From: Streptomyces sp. RKAG293
GTDB taxonomy: Bacteria > Actinomycetota > Actinomycetes > Streptomycetales > Streptomycetaceae
Direction: 5' to 3'
Length of the DNA stretch: 64,000 bases
Assembly: GCF_023701745.1 (NCBI RefSeq)
Contig: NZ_JAJOZB010000001.1
Location: 4,997,501-5,061,500 of the forward strand
Shown: positions 44,389 through 52,037 of the stretch, in pieces
How the letters are laid out: each line of letters starts with the position of its first letter
How positions within the stretch are numbered: position 1 is the first letter of the stretch
The notes under the pieces: model-generated
The model's database searches: none
The model's input: only the letters and a program-made list of their open reading frames with translations
What the model was told of the DNA's origin: nothing
Position numbers and translations under genes: made by a program

Positions 44389-44507
44389 CCGGCTCGCGCC
44401 GGGGCTCACATCCCGGCCCCCGGGCGGGTGTCATCATGGACGGCGGCTGTACCTCGCGGGGGCCGCAGGGACCCGTGCGACCGCAAAGACAACGACAAGG
44501 AGCCGCT

Positions 44508-44801
44508 ATGGCGGCAAGCGACATTCCGGTGACGCCCGCCCCAGGCGCCGGCACGATCCGCTACTGGGCCGCGGCCAAGGCAGCGGCCGGCACGGCCGAG
44601 GAGCCGTACCGCGCCGCCACGCTGGCCGAGGCGCTCGCCGCCGCGCGCGAACGGCACGCGCGGCAGCCGGAGTTCGCGCGGGTGCTGCTGCGGTGCTCGT
44701 TCCTGGTCGACGGCGACCCCGTCGGGACGCGGGACCACGCGGGCGTGGCCCTGGCCGACGGCGGCACCGTCGAGGTCCTTCCGCCGTTCGCGGGTGGGTG
44801 A
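44508..44801 (+). CDS. MoaD/ThiS-family sulfur-carrier-like protein
   Basis: A 97-residue ubiquitin-like protein ending in PPFAGG. The C-terminal Gly-Gly is the hallmark of MoaD/ThiS sulfur carriers, which are adenylated and thiocarboxylated there. Core strands are visible (GTIRYWAAAKAAAG at the start, GGTVEVLPPFAGG at the end). ATG 44508 follows AAGGAG at good spacing. It ends 2 nt before the next gene start. Whether it serves molybdopterin, thiamine or another pathway is not shown. No activating enzyme adjoins. Confidence 0.87.
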   Translation: MAASDIPVTPAPGAGTIRYWAAAKAAAGTAEEPYRAATLAEALAAARERHARQPEFARVLLRCSFLVDGDPVGTRDHAGVALADGGTVEVLPPFAGG

Positions 44802-44802
44802 C

Positions 44803-46095
44803 ATGACCTCCTCCGACTGGGACCAGAACCCGCAGCAGAACCAGAACCATCAACAGGGCCATCAGCAGAACCATCAGCAGAACCATCAGCAGGGCCATCA
44901 GCAGAATCCGAACGCGTACGAGCCGTACGACCCGTACGCGGCCGGGCAGCCGCAGGCGCACCCCGGGCCGATGCCGTCCGCCGAGCCGGTGTGGCAGAAC
45001 CAGGTCCCCGGCGATCAGTACGGCCGGCAGAGCCCGCCGCAGAGCCCGCCGCAGGGTCAGCGGTACGGCGGCGGTTACGCGGAGCCCGGCTACGACGCTC
45101 CCGCGCGGCAGCCGTACGGCGACCAGCAGCACGACCAGCACGGCGCCCCCCAGGCGCAGTACGACCAGTACGGGCAGTACCCGTCCCACGACCCGGCGGG
45201 GGAGGGCGACCACACCGCCGTGCTGGCGGCCATCGACGACTTCCCGTCCCAGCCGGCGCAGACCGTCCCGGATCCCGCGGCCGCCGAGCCGCGTGCCGGT
45301 GGCAGGCGTGCCGCCCGTGGCCGGGCCGCGGCGCCCGCCGCCGGGCAGCGCACCGGTTCGCCGATCATCGCGCCCGGGATGCAGCCGGCCGCGCTGACCG
45401 CCGTTCTCGCCCTGCTGATCGCGGGCGGGGCCGTGGTCGGCCGTCCGGGGCTCGCGCTCGTGGTGGCGGTCCTGCAGGGCGTCACCGCCGCCGGGTGGTT
45501 CCGGCTGAACGGCATGTGGCCGGCCCGGCAGGGCATCGTGCTGGCCTTCCTCGCGGGCGTCACGGCGGACATCGCGCTGCTCGCGACGGACGGCGACAAC
45601 GTGCCCGCCGTGGTCGTCGGCACGCTGGGGACCTGGCTGCTGCTGGTCCTCGTGCTGCAGATGCGCCACCGCGGGACGACGGACGAGCGGCTGTCGTCGC
45701 TGACGGCCACGTCGGCGTCCACGCTGATGACCGTCCTGGCCACCGGCTTCCTCGCGGTCGCCTGGACACCCGGCGGCAGCGATCCGGTGGTGGTCGGCGC
45801 GGTGGCGGTCGCCGTCGCGACGCTCGCCCGCGCCCTGCCGCTGCCCGGCGCCGCCTCCGTCGTGGTGGCCGTGCTGGCCGCCGCCGGCAGCGGCATCGTC
45901 ACCGGCCGGCTGACCGACCTCGGCACCCAGGGCGCGCTGCTGGGCCTGGCCGCCGGTGCCTGCGCCGTCATCGGGCTGCGGGTCGCCAGCTACGACTTCC
46001 CGTCGCGCTTCGTCCACTTCACCGCCGGCGTCGCGCTCCCCCTGACGGCCGCGGCCCCGGTCGTGTACGTACTGGGCCGGGTCCTCACCGGCTGA
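44803..46095 (+). CDS. Polytopic membrane protein with HQQN-repeat disordered tail
   Basis: A 430-residue protein. The first 180 residues are cytoplasmic and disordered. They start with Gln/Asn/His-rich repeats (HQQN/HQQG units, about residues 7-36) and continue Pro/Gln/Tyr-rich. The rest has eight or nine membrane spans in a compact block without recognised motifs. ATG 44803 lies 2 nt after the MoaD-like stop, so it is cotranscribed with it. A low-complexity tail of this type could drive self-association. The function is unknown. Similar membrane proteins occur at this site in Streptomyces as far as I recall. Confidence 0.85.
   Translation: MTSSDWDQNPQQNQNHQQGHQQNHQQNHQQGHQQNPNAYEPYDPYAAGQPQAHPGPMPSAEPVWQNQVPGDQYGRQSPPQSPPQGQRYGGGYAEPGYDAPARQPYGDQQHDQHGAPQAQYDQYGQYPSHDPAGEGDHTAVLAAIDDFPSQPAQTVPDPAAAEPRAGGRRAARGRAAAPAAGQRTGSPIIAPGMQPAALTAVLALLIAGGAVVGRPGLALVVAVLQGVTAAGWFRLNGMWPARQGIVLAFLAGVTADIALLATDGDNVPAVVVGTLGTWLLLVLVLQMRHRGTTDERLSSLTATSASTLMTVLATGFLAVAWTPGGSDPVVVGAVAVAVATLARALPLPGAASVVVAVLAAAGSGIVTGRLTDLGTQGALLGLAAGACAVIGLRVASYDFPSRFVHFTAGVALPLTAAAPVVYVLGRVLTG
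44847..44908 (+). repeat. 12-bp coding repeat in the membrane protein N-terminus
   Basis: Five in-frame 12-bp units (CATCAGCAGAAC or CATCAGCAGGGC variants) encode HQQN/HQQG repeats. The length is a multiple of three, so copy-number change would keep the frame. Confidence 0.88.
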
Positions 46096-46232
46096 CGGAA
46101 CGCCACCGGAATCCGGACCCCGGGCCCGGGAGGGCCGCTGTCACAACCTCACGACAAACGACAGCGGTCCACCCGGGCGCCGGGGGAAGGCGGGTTAGGG
46201 TCGGTCGATCAAGCCTGAACCGGGGGAGAGCC

Positions 46233-46943
46233 ATGCGAGCCGCACGAATACTGCTGATCGTCCTCGTCGTTCTCGGCGGGCTGTTCGTCGCGGCCGACCG
46301 CATCGCCGTCTCCGTGGCCGAGGACAAGGCGGCCGAGCGCGCCCAGCAGACCCAGGGCCTGAGCTCGAAGCCCGACATCTCGATCAAGGGTTTCCCGTTC
46401 CTGACGCAGGTCGCCTCGGACAAGCTCGACGACGTCAGGATCACCGCGCACGACATCCAGGCGGGCACCGGCGCCGAGCGGCTGCGGATCGACAGTTTCA
46501 CCGCCGACCTGCGCGGGGTGAACCTCTCCGGCAACTACCAGCGGGCCGTGGCCGACACGGCGGACGGCTCGGCGTTCATCACCTACGCGGACCTGTCGGC
46601 TGCCGCGCCCCCCGGAGTGACGGTGGCGTACGGGGGCGAGAGCAAGGACGGCAGGGGCCGGGTGAAGGTGACCGGCAGCGTGACGATGCCGCTGATCGGG
46701 ACGGTCAAGCGCAGCGTCACCAGCGTGATCAGCGTCGAGCACGGCGACACGGTGCGACTGCACGCCGATGTGATCCCTGGTGTCGGCTCCATTCCCGGCC
46801 TCGACAAGCTGATCCGCGAGAAGATCGACTTCACGCGGAGCCTGGTGGGACTGCCCACCGGCATCAAGGTGCAGTCGGTCGTGACGACCCCGAGCGGCAT
46901 ATCGGTGGCCGCGTCCGGGACGAACGTCGTTCTCGCGAGCTGA
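46233..46943 (+). CDS. LmeA-like (DUF2993) phospholipid-binding protein
   Basis: A 236-residue protein with an N-terminal signal anchor (RILLIVLVVLGGLFVAADRI) and a DUF2993 domain. The family segment KGFPFLTQVASDKLDDVRI (about 52-70) is clear. In mycobacteria LmeA binds phospholipids and helps lipomannan elongation outside the membrane. The Streptomyces role is unknown. ATG 46233 has GGGGGAG 6-8 nt upstream. It is probably monocistronic. The membrane protein upstream ends 137 nt before it. Confidence 0.88.
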   Translation: MRAARILLIVLVVLGGLFVAADRIAVSVAEDKAAERAQQTQGLSSKPDISIKGFPFLTQVASDKLDDVRITAHDIQAGTGAERLRIDSFTADLRGVNLSGNYQRAVADTADGSAFITYADLSAAAPPGVTVAYGGESKDGRGRVKVTGSVTMPLIGTVKRSVTSVISVEHGDTVRLHADVIPGVGSIPGLDKLIREKIDFTRSLVGLPTGIKVQSVVTTPSGISVAASGTNVVLAS

Positions 46944-47066
46944 GACGGCGGCGTCCGCGCCTCAGTCGAAATCGGCGGCAGAACGGCTCCCGGCCCTGCC
47001 GCGTAAGGCCCGACCCTTCATCTGTCCCAGTATCCGGACAATCTTGTCTCGGTATATGACACGCTG

Positions 47067-47096
47067 GTGACACTTTCGGGGAGGTTTCCCTACGAT
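47067..47096 (+). promoter_or_regulatory. Promoter of leaderless leader peptide
   Basis: A -35 element GTGACA (47067-47072) and a -10 element TACGAT (47091-47096) are 18 nt apart. The -10 ends 7 nt before the ATG at 47104, so transcription should begin at or next to that ATG. Confidence 0.75.
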
Positions 47097-47103
47097 CGGG
47101 GTC

Positions 47104-47184
47104 ATGAAGCGACAGGCGGATCTCACGAAGCGGCGGGCAGTCGACCTGTGCCGCGTCGCCGCCAGTCTCTGTCGCATGCCATAG
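47104..47184 (+). CDS. Cysteine-containing leader peptide, leaderless (26 residues)
   Basis: A 26-codon frame beginning MKRQADLTKRRAVDL and ending RVAASLCRMP. It matches the actinobacterial leader-peptide pattern LT-x-R-x2-VDL-x-RV-A-x-LCR seen upstream of sulfur and cysteine genes. There is no ribosome site. A promoter -10 lies 7 nt upstream of the ATG, so the mRNA is leaderless. Two Cys codons (positions 16 and 23) could stall ribosomes when cysteine is scarce and thereby change expression of the sulfurtransferase operon 136 nt downstream. In mycobacteria such frames are cysteine-responsive attenuators. The mechanism here is inferred. Confidence 0.8.
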   Translation: MKRQADLTKRRAVDLCRVAASLCRMP

Positions 47185-47319
47185 GGGCGGCAGCCTTCTA
47201 CGTACCGGACCAGGCCCGACGGCCGTTCGTGTGCGCCTGCCTCCCCGGCGTTTCTCTCACATTCTGCGCAATGTCGCGCCCCGTTCTGGCGCATCCGTAC
47301 TGCCCCGGAGGAGAACAAA

Positions 47320-48159
47320 ATGAGCCGCAGTGACGTCCTCGTGGACGCCGATTGGGTCCAGAGCCACATCGACGACCCCAAGGTGGTAATCGTCGAGGTA
47401 GACGAGGACACCTCGGCCTACGAGAAGAACCACATCCGTAACGCCGTGCGCATCGACTGGAAGTCCGACCTGCAGGACCCGGTCCGCCGCGACTTCGTCG
47501 ACCAGGCCGGCTTCGAGGCCCTGCTGTCGGCCAAGGGCATCGGCAACGACGACACCGTGGTCCTCTACGGCGGCAACAACAACTGGTTCGCCTCCTACGC
47601 GTACTGGTACTTCAAGCTCTACGGCCACGACAGCGTCAAGCTGCTCGACGGCGGCCGCAAGAAGTGGGAGCTCGACTCCCGCGACCTGGTCGTCGAGGTC
47701 CCCGAGCGGGCCGCGACCACGTACCGGGCCAAGGAGCAGGACACCTCGATCCGCGCGTACCGTGACGACGCCGTCGCCGCGATCAACACGCTGAACCTGG
47801 TCGACGTCCGCTCGCCCGACGAGTTCTCGGGCAAGCTGCTCGCCCCGGCCCACCTCCCGCAGGAGCAGTCGCAGCGCCCGGGCCACATCCCGAGCGCCCG
47901 CAACATCCCGTGGTCGAAGAACGCCAACGACGACGGCACGTTCAAGTCCGACGAAGAGCTCACCAAGCTCTACCAGGACGAGAACGTCGACCTGGCGAAG
48001 GACACCATCGCGTACTGCCGCATCGGTGAGCGCTCCGCGCTCACCTGGTTCGTGCTGCACGAGCTGCTCGACCAGCCGAACGTCAAGAACTACGACGGCT
48101 CGTGGACCGAGTACGGCTCCCTCGTCGGCGTCCCGATCGAGCTCGGCGCCAACGCCTGA
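47320..48159 (+). CDS. Thiosulfate/3-mercaptopyruvate sulfurtransferase (SseA/CysA2 type)
   Basis: A 279-residue enzyme made of two rhodanese domains. Only the C-terminal one carries the active Cys (residue 233, in IAYCRIGERSA), which transfers sulfur from thiosulfate or mercaptopyruvate to an acceptor. ATG 47320 has GGAGGAG at good distance. It pairs with the downstream DUF1416/SseC gene, the same pairing as mycobacterial CysA2-SseC2. A leaderless cysteine leader peptide lies upstream. Codon use is strongly optimised (almost only C/G thirds), suggesting high expression. Confidence 0.95.
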   Translation: MSRSDVLVDADWVQSHIDDPKVVIVEVDEDTSAYEKNHIRNAVRIDWKSDLQDPVRRDFVDQAGFEALLSAKGIGNDDTVVLYGGNNNWFASYAYWYFKLYGHDSVKLLDGGRKKWELDSRDLVVEVPERAATTYRAKEQDTSIRAYRDDAVAAINTLNLVDVRSPDEFSGKLLAPAHLPQEQSQRPGHIPSARNIPWSKNANDDGTFKSDEELTKLYQDENVDLAKDTIAYCRIGERSALTWFVLHELLDQPNVKNYDGSWTEYGSLVGVPIELGANA

Positions 48160-48204
48160 GTCCGGTTACAGACCCGTTCCAGACCACCCCTCAAAGGATC
48201 AGAC

Positions 48205-48495
48205 ATGTGTGGAGCAAAGGCCGGCGGCCCGGACTTGGCAGGAGTTGACGTGGCGAGCGAGACGATCATTCAGGGTTCGGTAACCCGTGACGGCGAGCCG
48301 ATCAGCGGCTACGTCCGGCTGCTCGACGGCGGCGGCGAGTTCACCGCGGAGGTCCCGACCTCGGCGACCGGACAGTTCCGCTTCTTCGCCGCACCCGGCA
48401 CCTGGACGCTGCGCGCCCTCGTCCCGGGCGCCACGGTGGACCGTACGGTCGTGGCCCAGCAGGGCGCGGCGGCCGATGTGGCCATCGCCGTCTGA
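48205..48495 (+). CDS. sseC: SseC-like DUF1416 protein
   Basis: A 96-residue protein of the DUF1416 (SseC) family. It starts MCGAKAGGPDL, with Cys2 near the terminus, and continues as a beta-rich, transthyretin-like domain (GSVTRDGEPISGYVRLLD and APGTWTLRALVPG). It is found as partner of CysA-type sulfurtransferases in actinobacteria, including mycobacteria. Its biochemical role is not settled. ATG 48205 follows AAAGGAT. It ends the operon. A 20-bp duplication beginning 1 nt before the stop codon and a 14-bp hairpin follow. Confidence 0.92.
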   Translation: MCGAKAGGPDLAGVDVASETIIQGSVTRDGEPISGYVRLLDGGGEFTAEVPTSATGQFRFFAAPGTWTLRALVPGATVDRTVVAQQGAAADVAIAV

Positions 48496-48531
48496 ACCGC
48501 TGAGGCACTGGCTGAACCGCTGAGGCACTGA
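48492..48531. repeat. 20-bp tandem duplication spanning the sseC stop codon
   Basis: CTGAACCGCTGAGGCACTGG occurs twice in a row (48492-48511, 48512-48531; last base differs). The first copy contains the sseC TGA at 48493-48495. Confidence 0.93.
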
Positions 48532-48553
48532 AGGACTGACGGATCGAACGGCC

Positions 48554-48597
48554 GAAGGGCCGCACCCCTGGGTTGGACGCTCTGGGTGCGGCCCTTC
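48554..48597 (+). terminator. Terminator after the sulfurtransferase-sseC operon
   Basis: A perfect 14-bp stem (48554-48567 with 48584-48597, GAAGGGCCGCACCC/GGGTGCGGCCCTTC) with a 16-nt loop, about 60 nt after the sseC stop. Confidence 0.85.
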
Positions 48598-48598
48598 G

Positions 48599-48630
48599 TG
48601 CTGCCTGTTCATGCTGCCTGTTCGTGCTGC
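48599..48630. repeat. 12-13-bp tandem repeat before the DUF3099 gene
   Basis: TGCTGCCTGTTC is repeated twice with an A or G spacer and followed by a partial third copy (TGCTGCTCGG). It lies directly upstream of the DUF3099 start. Confidence 0.8.
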
Positions 48631-48649
48631 TCGGACGTACCGTGGAGGT

Positions 48650-48970
48650 ATGTACGCGCGCCGGCGTCGCCACTGGTATTTCGCCATGATGGGCAGCTGC
48701 ATCCTGCTGTTCGTCCTGGCGTGGGCCGTGGTGCGCCTGTGGTCGGTGCCGGCCGCCGTCGCGATGTGCGTGGTCGCGATGGTGATCCCGCCGTTCGCCG
48801 CCATCGTGGGGAACCGGCGCGAGCCCGGCGACTTCTGGGACGACCCCGCCGACAGCTGGCTGGAGGACGAACCGGCGGACGACTCCTGGATCCGGGACGA
48901 GGAGGCGGCGCGGGCGAAGGCCGCGGGAAAGCGGCCGGACGGCGGGGACTTGGACGACAGGGCCCAGTAG
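48650..48970 (+). CDS. DUF3099 membrane protein
   Basis: A 106-residue protein with a basic start (MYARRRRHWYF), two hydrophobic segments (about 12-33 and 37-57) and an acidic tail. It fits the small actinobacterial DUF3099 family of unknown function. GGAGG lies only 1 nt before ATG 48650, an unusually short spacing. An ATG at 48611 would add 13 residues from the repeat region and is less likely. It converges on the DsrE-like gene, 10 nt apart. Confidence 0.82.
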   Translation: MYARRRRHWYFAMMGSCILLFVLAWAVVRLWSVPAAVAMCVVAMVIPPFAAIVGNRREPGDFWDDPADSWLEDEPADDSWIRDEEAARAKAAGKRPDGGDLDDRAQ

Positions 48971-48980
48971 GCGGTCCGGC

Positions 48981-49343
48981 CTAGTAGACGAGGGCCTGCA
49001 CGCCGTCGGCCATGACCTCCTGCACGAAGACCTGAGCACCCGCGATCCGTACGCCCTCGATGACGTCCTTCTCCGCGATGTCCCGGCGGGCCGCGCACTG
49101 CGTGCACAGTGTGATGCCGCCGCCGGCGAGGATCCCGTCGATCAGGTCCGGCAGCGGTGCGGCGTGCGGGAGTTCGAACTCCGCGGCGCGGCCCGGCAGC
49201 GCGAACCACGCGGACTCACCGGTGAGCCACAGCGAGACCTCCACACCGCTGGCCACCGCGACCGCCGCCACCGTGAACGCCTGCGAGCAGCGCTCGGGCG
49301 CGTCCGCGCCCGCTGTCACCTTGATCACGAGCTTCTTCGCCAT
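48981..49343 (-). CDS. DsrE-family protein
   Basis: A 120-residue protein of the DsrE/YchN fold. It begins MAKKLVIKVTAGADAPERCSQAF and has a central glycine-rich turn with a CxxC-like pair (GGGITLCTQCAARR, about residues 75-88). Some DsrE-family proteins relay sulfur through a conserved Cys, and the family is often encoded near sulfurtransferases, as here (about 0.8 kb away). ATG 48981-49343 frame is clean and ends TAG. A role in sulfur relay is plausible but not shown. Confidence 0.9.
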   Translation of the reverse strand: MAKKLVIKVTAGADAPERCSQAFTVAAVAVASGVEVSLWLTGESAWFALPGRAAEFELPHAAPLPDLIDGILAGGGITLCTQCAARRDIAEKDVIEGVRIAGAQVFVQEVMADGVQALVY

Positions 49344-49505
49344 GGGCTCAGGCTAGCGGCTCTCCCACCAGCCCCGTTGGCCCCACCTGTGTCCCATGTC
49401 ACGGCAAAAGGATTGGGGCGCCGACGTGTCGGCTGGACATAATGCGGTTCCACTCACAATGCGACACGCGTGCGAGTGCTGTGTTTGTGCCCGGGGGGGC
49501 TTCCT

Positions 49506-50249
49506 GTGGAACCTGTACGCCGTCGAGGCGCCGTCATCGCGGTGTCCGCCGGGATCGGAATGCTCGCGCTGGTCGGCGTGACCGCCGGAGTCGTGGTGGC
49601 GCTCGGCTCCTCGTCCGGCCATGCCGACGAGGCCGCTCCGTCGTCCCCGGCACCGACCGTTTCGGTGCCGGGCTCTCCGAGCGCCGATCCGTCCGCGTCG
49701 TCCGCCTCGGCCACGCCCGCCCCGTCCGCCACGTCCACCGTCAAGGGCCAGGTCAGCCAGGGCGCGCACACCGGTGACCTGCGCTTCTTCCTGCTGGCGC
49801 CGCCGAAGGACGCCGAGGTCTACGGCGACGAGGCGGGCAGCCCGCTCTCCGCGGCCGACCTCGCGAGCGGTGCGGAGGACGAAGCGGCCATGAAGAGCGC
49901 GCTGGACCGCTACGGCTTCAAGTCCGGCGCCTACCGCACGTATCTCACCGCGGGCGGCGGCGCCGAGGTCACCGTGAAGCTCAGCCGCTTCGCGGACGCC
50001 GCTTCGGCCGCCGCGTACTACGAAGCCCACTACTACGAGGGCGACAAGCTGCCCCTCACCGGCGGCTATCCGGCCCGCGCCTACCACCTGAAGTCCGGCT
50101 CCGAGGAGAGCACGGACTCGTTGCTGGCCATCTCGTACCAGGGCGATGTGCACATCACCATCACCGTGACGGGCGGCAAGGCCGCGGATCCGAAGCTGCT
50201 GCAGAACCTGCTGGACGCGGAGTACCAGCGCCTCAAGACCGGCCGCTGA
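49506..50249 (+). CDS. Single-pass membrane protein, paralogue 1 of 4
   Basis: A 247-residue protein: a short basic N-terminus, a membrane span (about 8-31), a Ser/Pro/Ala-rich linker (to about 85) and an extracytoplasmic domain of about 160 residues. The domain begins TGDLRFFLLAPPKDAEVYG and ends LLQNLLDAEYQRL. The same plan, with the LR-x-LLL-x-P start, recurs in the next three genes. GTG 49506 is chosen by a G-rich ribosome site. No known family is recognised. It is separated from the next by 55 nt. Confidence 0.82.
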   Translation: MEPVRRRGAVIAVSAGIGMLALVGVTAGVVVALGSSSGHADEAAPSSPAPTVSVPGSPSADPSASSASATPAPSATSTVKGQVSQGAHTGDLRFFLLAPPKDAEVYGDEAGSPLSAADLASGAEDEAAMKSALDRYGFKSGAYRTYLTAGGGAEVTVKLSRFADAASAAAYYEAHYYEGDKLPLTGGYPARAYHLKSGSEESTDSLLAISYQGDVHITITVTGGKAADPKLLQNLLDAEYQRLKTGR

Positions 50250-50304
50250 GCCCGTCCTTCCTTCCCTTCCTCCTTTTTCTCGCACCACCCACGTGGAGAT
50301 CACC

Positions 50305-51153
50305 ATGTCCGAGGACACCCCTGCGCCCGAGCCCGCTCCGGAACCCCCACCGGAACCGCCGACCGAGGCGGAACTCCCCGTCGAGCCGCAGGCGGAGGAG
50401 AAGCCGCAGGCGGAGGCGGAGGTGGAGCGCAAGCCGCGCCGCCGGGGCCGCACCACGCTGCTGATCGCGGTCGCGGCCGTCCTCGGCGTCCTCGCGGGCG
50501 CCGGCACCGGCTACAAGATCCAGCAGGACCGCCCGGAAACCCCGCTCCCGCCGCTCGCCCAGCCCAAGCTCGTCCAGCCGGCAGGCGCCGCGGCCCCGGC
50601 CGCCCCGCTCACGGTCGCCGACGACCACCTGGTGAAGACCGACGGCGACCTGCGCAAGCTGCTCCTGGAGCGGCCGAAGGGCGCGAAGGACCCGGCAGTG
50701 CCGGTCTCCGGCGACGGATGGCTGCTGCTCGCGGATTATGCGGACGGATACAACAATCCGGATCACATGTTCCAGGAGCTGAGCACGAACGGATTCCGGC
50801 GTGCCGTGGTGACGGGCTGGGACAGCGACAACCACACCACCACCGATATCCATCTGGTCCAGTTCCGCGACCAGACGACGACCTTCGCCGTCCAGATGCT
50901 GCAGGGCCAGCAGGGCTACATGACGGATGCCAAGCATGCTGAGAATGAGGGGACGGCGATCCCCGGCGACCTCGACGGCCGGGTCTGGGTCTACTCCAAG
51001 CCCGAGACCAAGGAGGGCTACGAGCCGCTGTACAAGGCGCGGGGGCTCGCCCGGCGCGGCGACATCTTCATGGACGTCTGGATCTTTTCGGGGGACCCGA
51101 TCAGCACCGCGACCATCATGGACATTTCCAAGCGGCAGTTGGAGCGACTGTGA
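50305..51153 (+). CDS. Single-pass membrane protein, paralogue 2 of 4
   Basis: A 282-residue protein. A Pro/Glu-rich acidic cytoplasmic tail (about 1-40) and a basic KPRRRGR patch precede one membrane span (about 52-70), a short linker, and an external domain starting DGDLRKLLLERPKGAKDP and ending DISKRQLERL. It shares layout and the domain-start motif with its neighbours. ATG 50305 has GGAG 7 nt upstream. Its stop overlaps the next start (GTGA). It is unrecognised by family. The conserved polarity and coupling suggest the four proteins work together. Confidence 0.83.
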   Translation: MSEDTPAPEPAPEPPPEPPTEAELPVEPQAEEKPQAEAEVERKPRRRGRTTLLIAVAAVLGVLAGAGTGYKIQQDRPETPLPPLAQPKLVQPAGAAAPAAPLTVADDHLVKTDGDLRKLLLERPKGAKDPAVPVSGDGWLLLADYADGYNNPDHMFQELSTNGFRRAVVTGWDSDNHTTTDIHLVQFRDQTTTFAVQMLQGQQGYMTDAKHAENEGTAIPGDLDGRVWVYSKPETKEGYEPLYKARGLARRGDIFMDVWIFSGDPISTATIMDISKRQLERL

Positions 51154-52037
51154 ACGACGAGGCGTCACCCGAGGTCGCACCCGAGACCGCACCTGAGGTG
51201 TCATCCGAGACCGCACCCGAGACCGCACCTGAGGTGTCATCCGAGACCGCACCCGAGGCGTCACCCGAGGTCGCACCCGAGACCGAAGCCACCCCGGCGC
51301 CCAGGAAGCGCCGCGCTCTGGCGCTCGGCATCGCGGCGGCCCTCGTCGCCGTGGCGGCCGGTGGCGGCATCGGCTACGCGGTTCTCCAGCATGACGACGC
51401 GCCGGACAACAAGACCTCCGCCGCTCCCTGGAAGGCCCCCGTCCCGGCCAAGACCGGTGAGTTCGGGGCGAAGTCGGGCGGCAGCCACTACGGACGTCTC
51501 GGCAAGCTGCTGCTGCCGCTGCCGGACACCTACCAAGCGGGTCCGGACGTCGGAGAGTTCGGCAACGACGTCGAACTGGACGGCAAGCAGGCCGTGACGA
51601 TGATGAAGTCCAGCGTCAGCAGGCTGTCCAAGAAGAACCGCAGCGCGGTCGAGAAGTCCATCGACGACCTCCACCTGCAAGGTGCCGGCATGCGGACGTA
51701 CAGCGCCGACGGCGGTGACTACGTCATCGAGATACAGATCGTCCAGGTGACGAACAAGCAGGCCGCTGCCGAGCGCAACGAGTACTTCAACGAATTCACC
51801 AAGGCGCTCGGGGTGTTCCGCAACGGCCCGAAGATCGCGGGTCACGACAAGGCGCGCTGTGTGCTGCCGCCGACCGAGCCGGGCGAGAAGCTCGATGCGA
51901 TGTCCTGCCAGGCCACCGAGGGCGACCTGATGGTGACGATGACCCTGACCGGCACCGTTCCGCTGCACAAGACCGAAGCGGCGGACCTGCTCAAGCAGCA
52001 GCTCGACCGCATCCAGGACCCGGGGGTGTCGGCATGA
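51150..52037 (+). CDS. Single-pass membrane protein, paralogue 3 of 4
   Basis: A 295-residue protein. The N-terminal tail is built of near-perfect acidic repeats (ETAPEVSS/ASPEVAP units, about residues 4-45), followed by RKRR, a membrane span (about 54-74) and an external domain starting SHYGRLGKLLLPLPDTYQ and ending KQQLDRIQDPG. Two Cys in the domain (ARCVLPP and MSCQAT) may form a disulfide, unlike in the other copies. GTG 51150 overlaps the previous TGA, and its TGA overlaps the next ATG. No known family. Confidence 0.83.
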   Translation: MNDEASPEVAPETAPEVSSETAPETAPEVSSETAPEASPEVAPETEATPAPRKRRALALGIAAALVAVAAGGGIGYAVLQHDDAPDNKTSAAPWKAPVPAKTGEFGAKSGGSHYGRLGKLLLPLPDTYQAGPDVGEFGNDVELDGKQAVTMMKSSVSRLSKKNRSAVEKSIDDLHLQGAGMRTYSADGGDYVIEIQIVQVTNKQAAAERNEYFNEFTKALGVFRNGPKIAGHDKARCVLPPTEPGEKLDAMSCQATEGDLMVTMTLTGTVPLHKTEAADLLKQQLDRIQDPGVSA

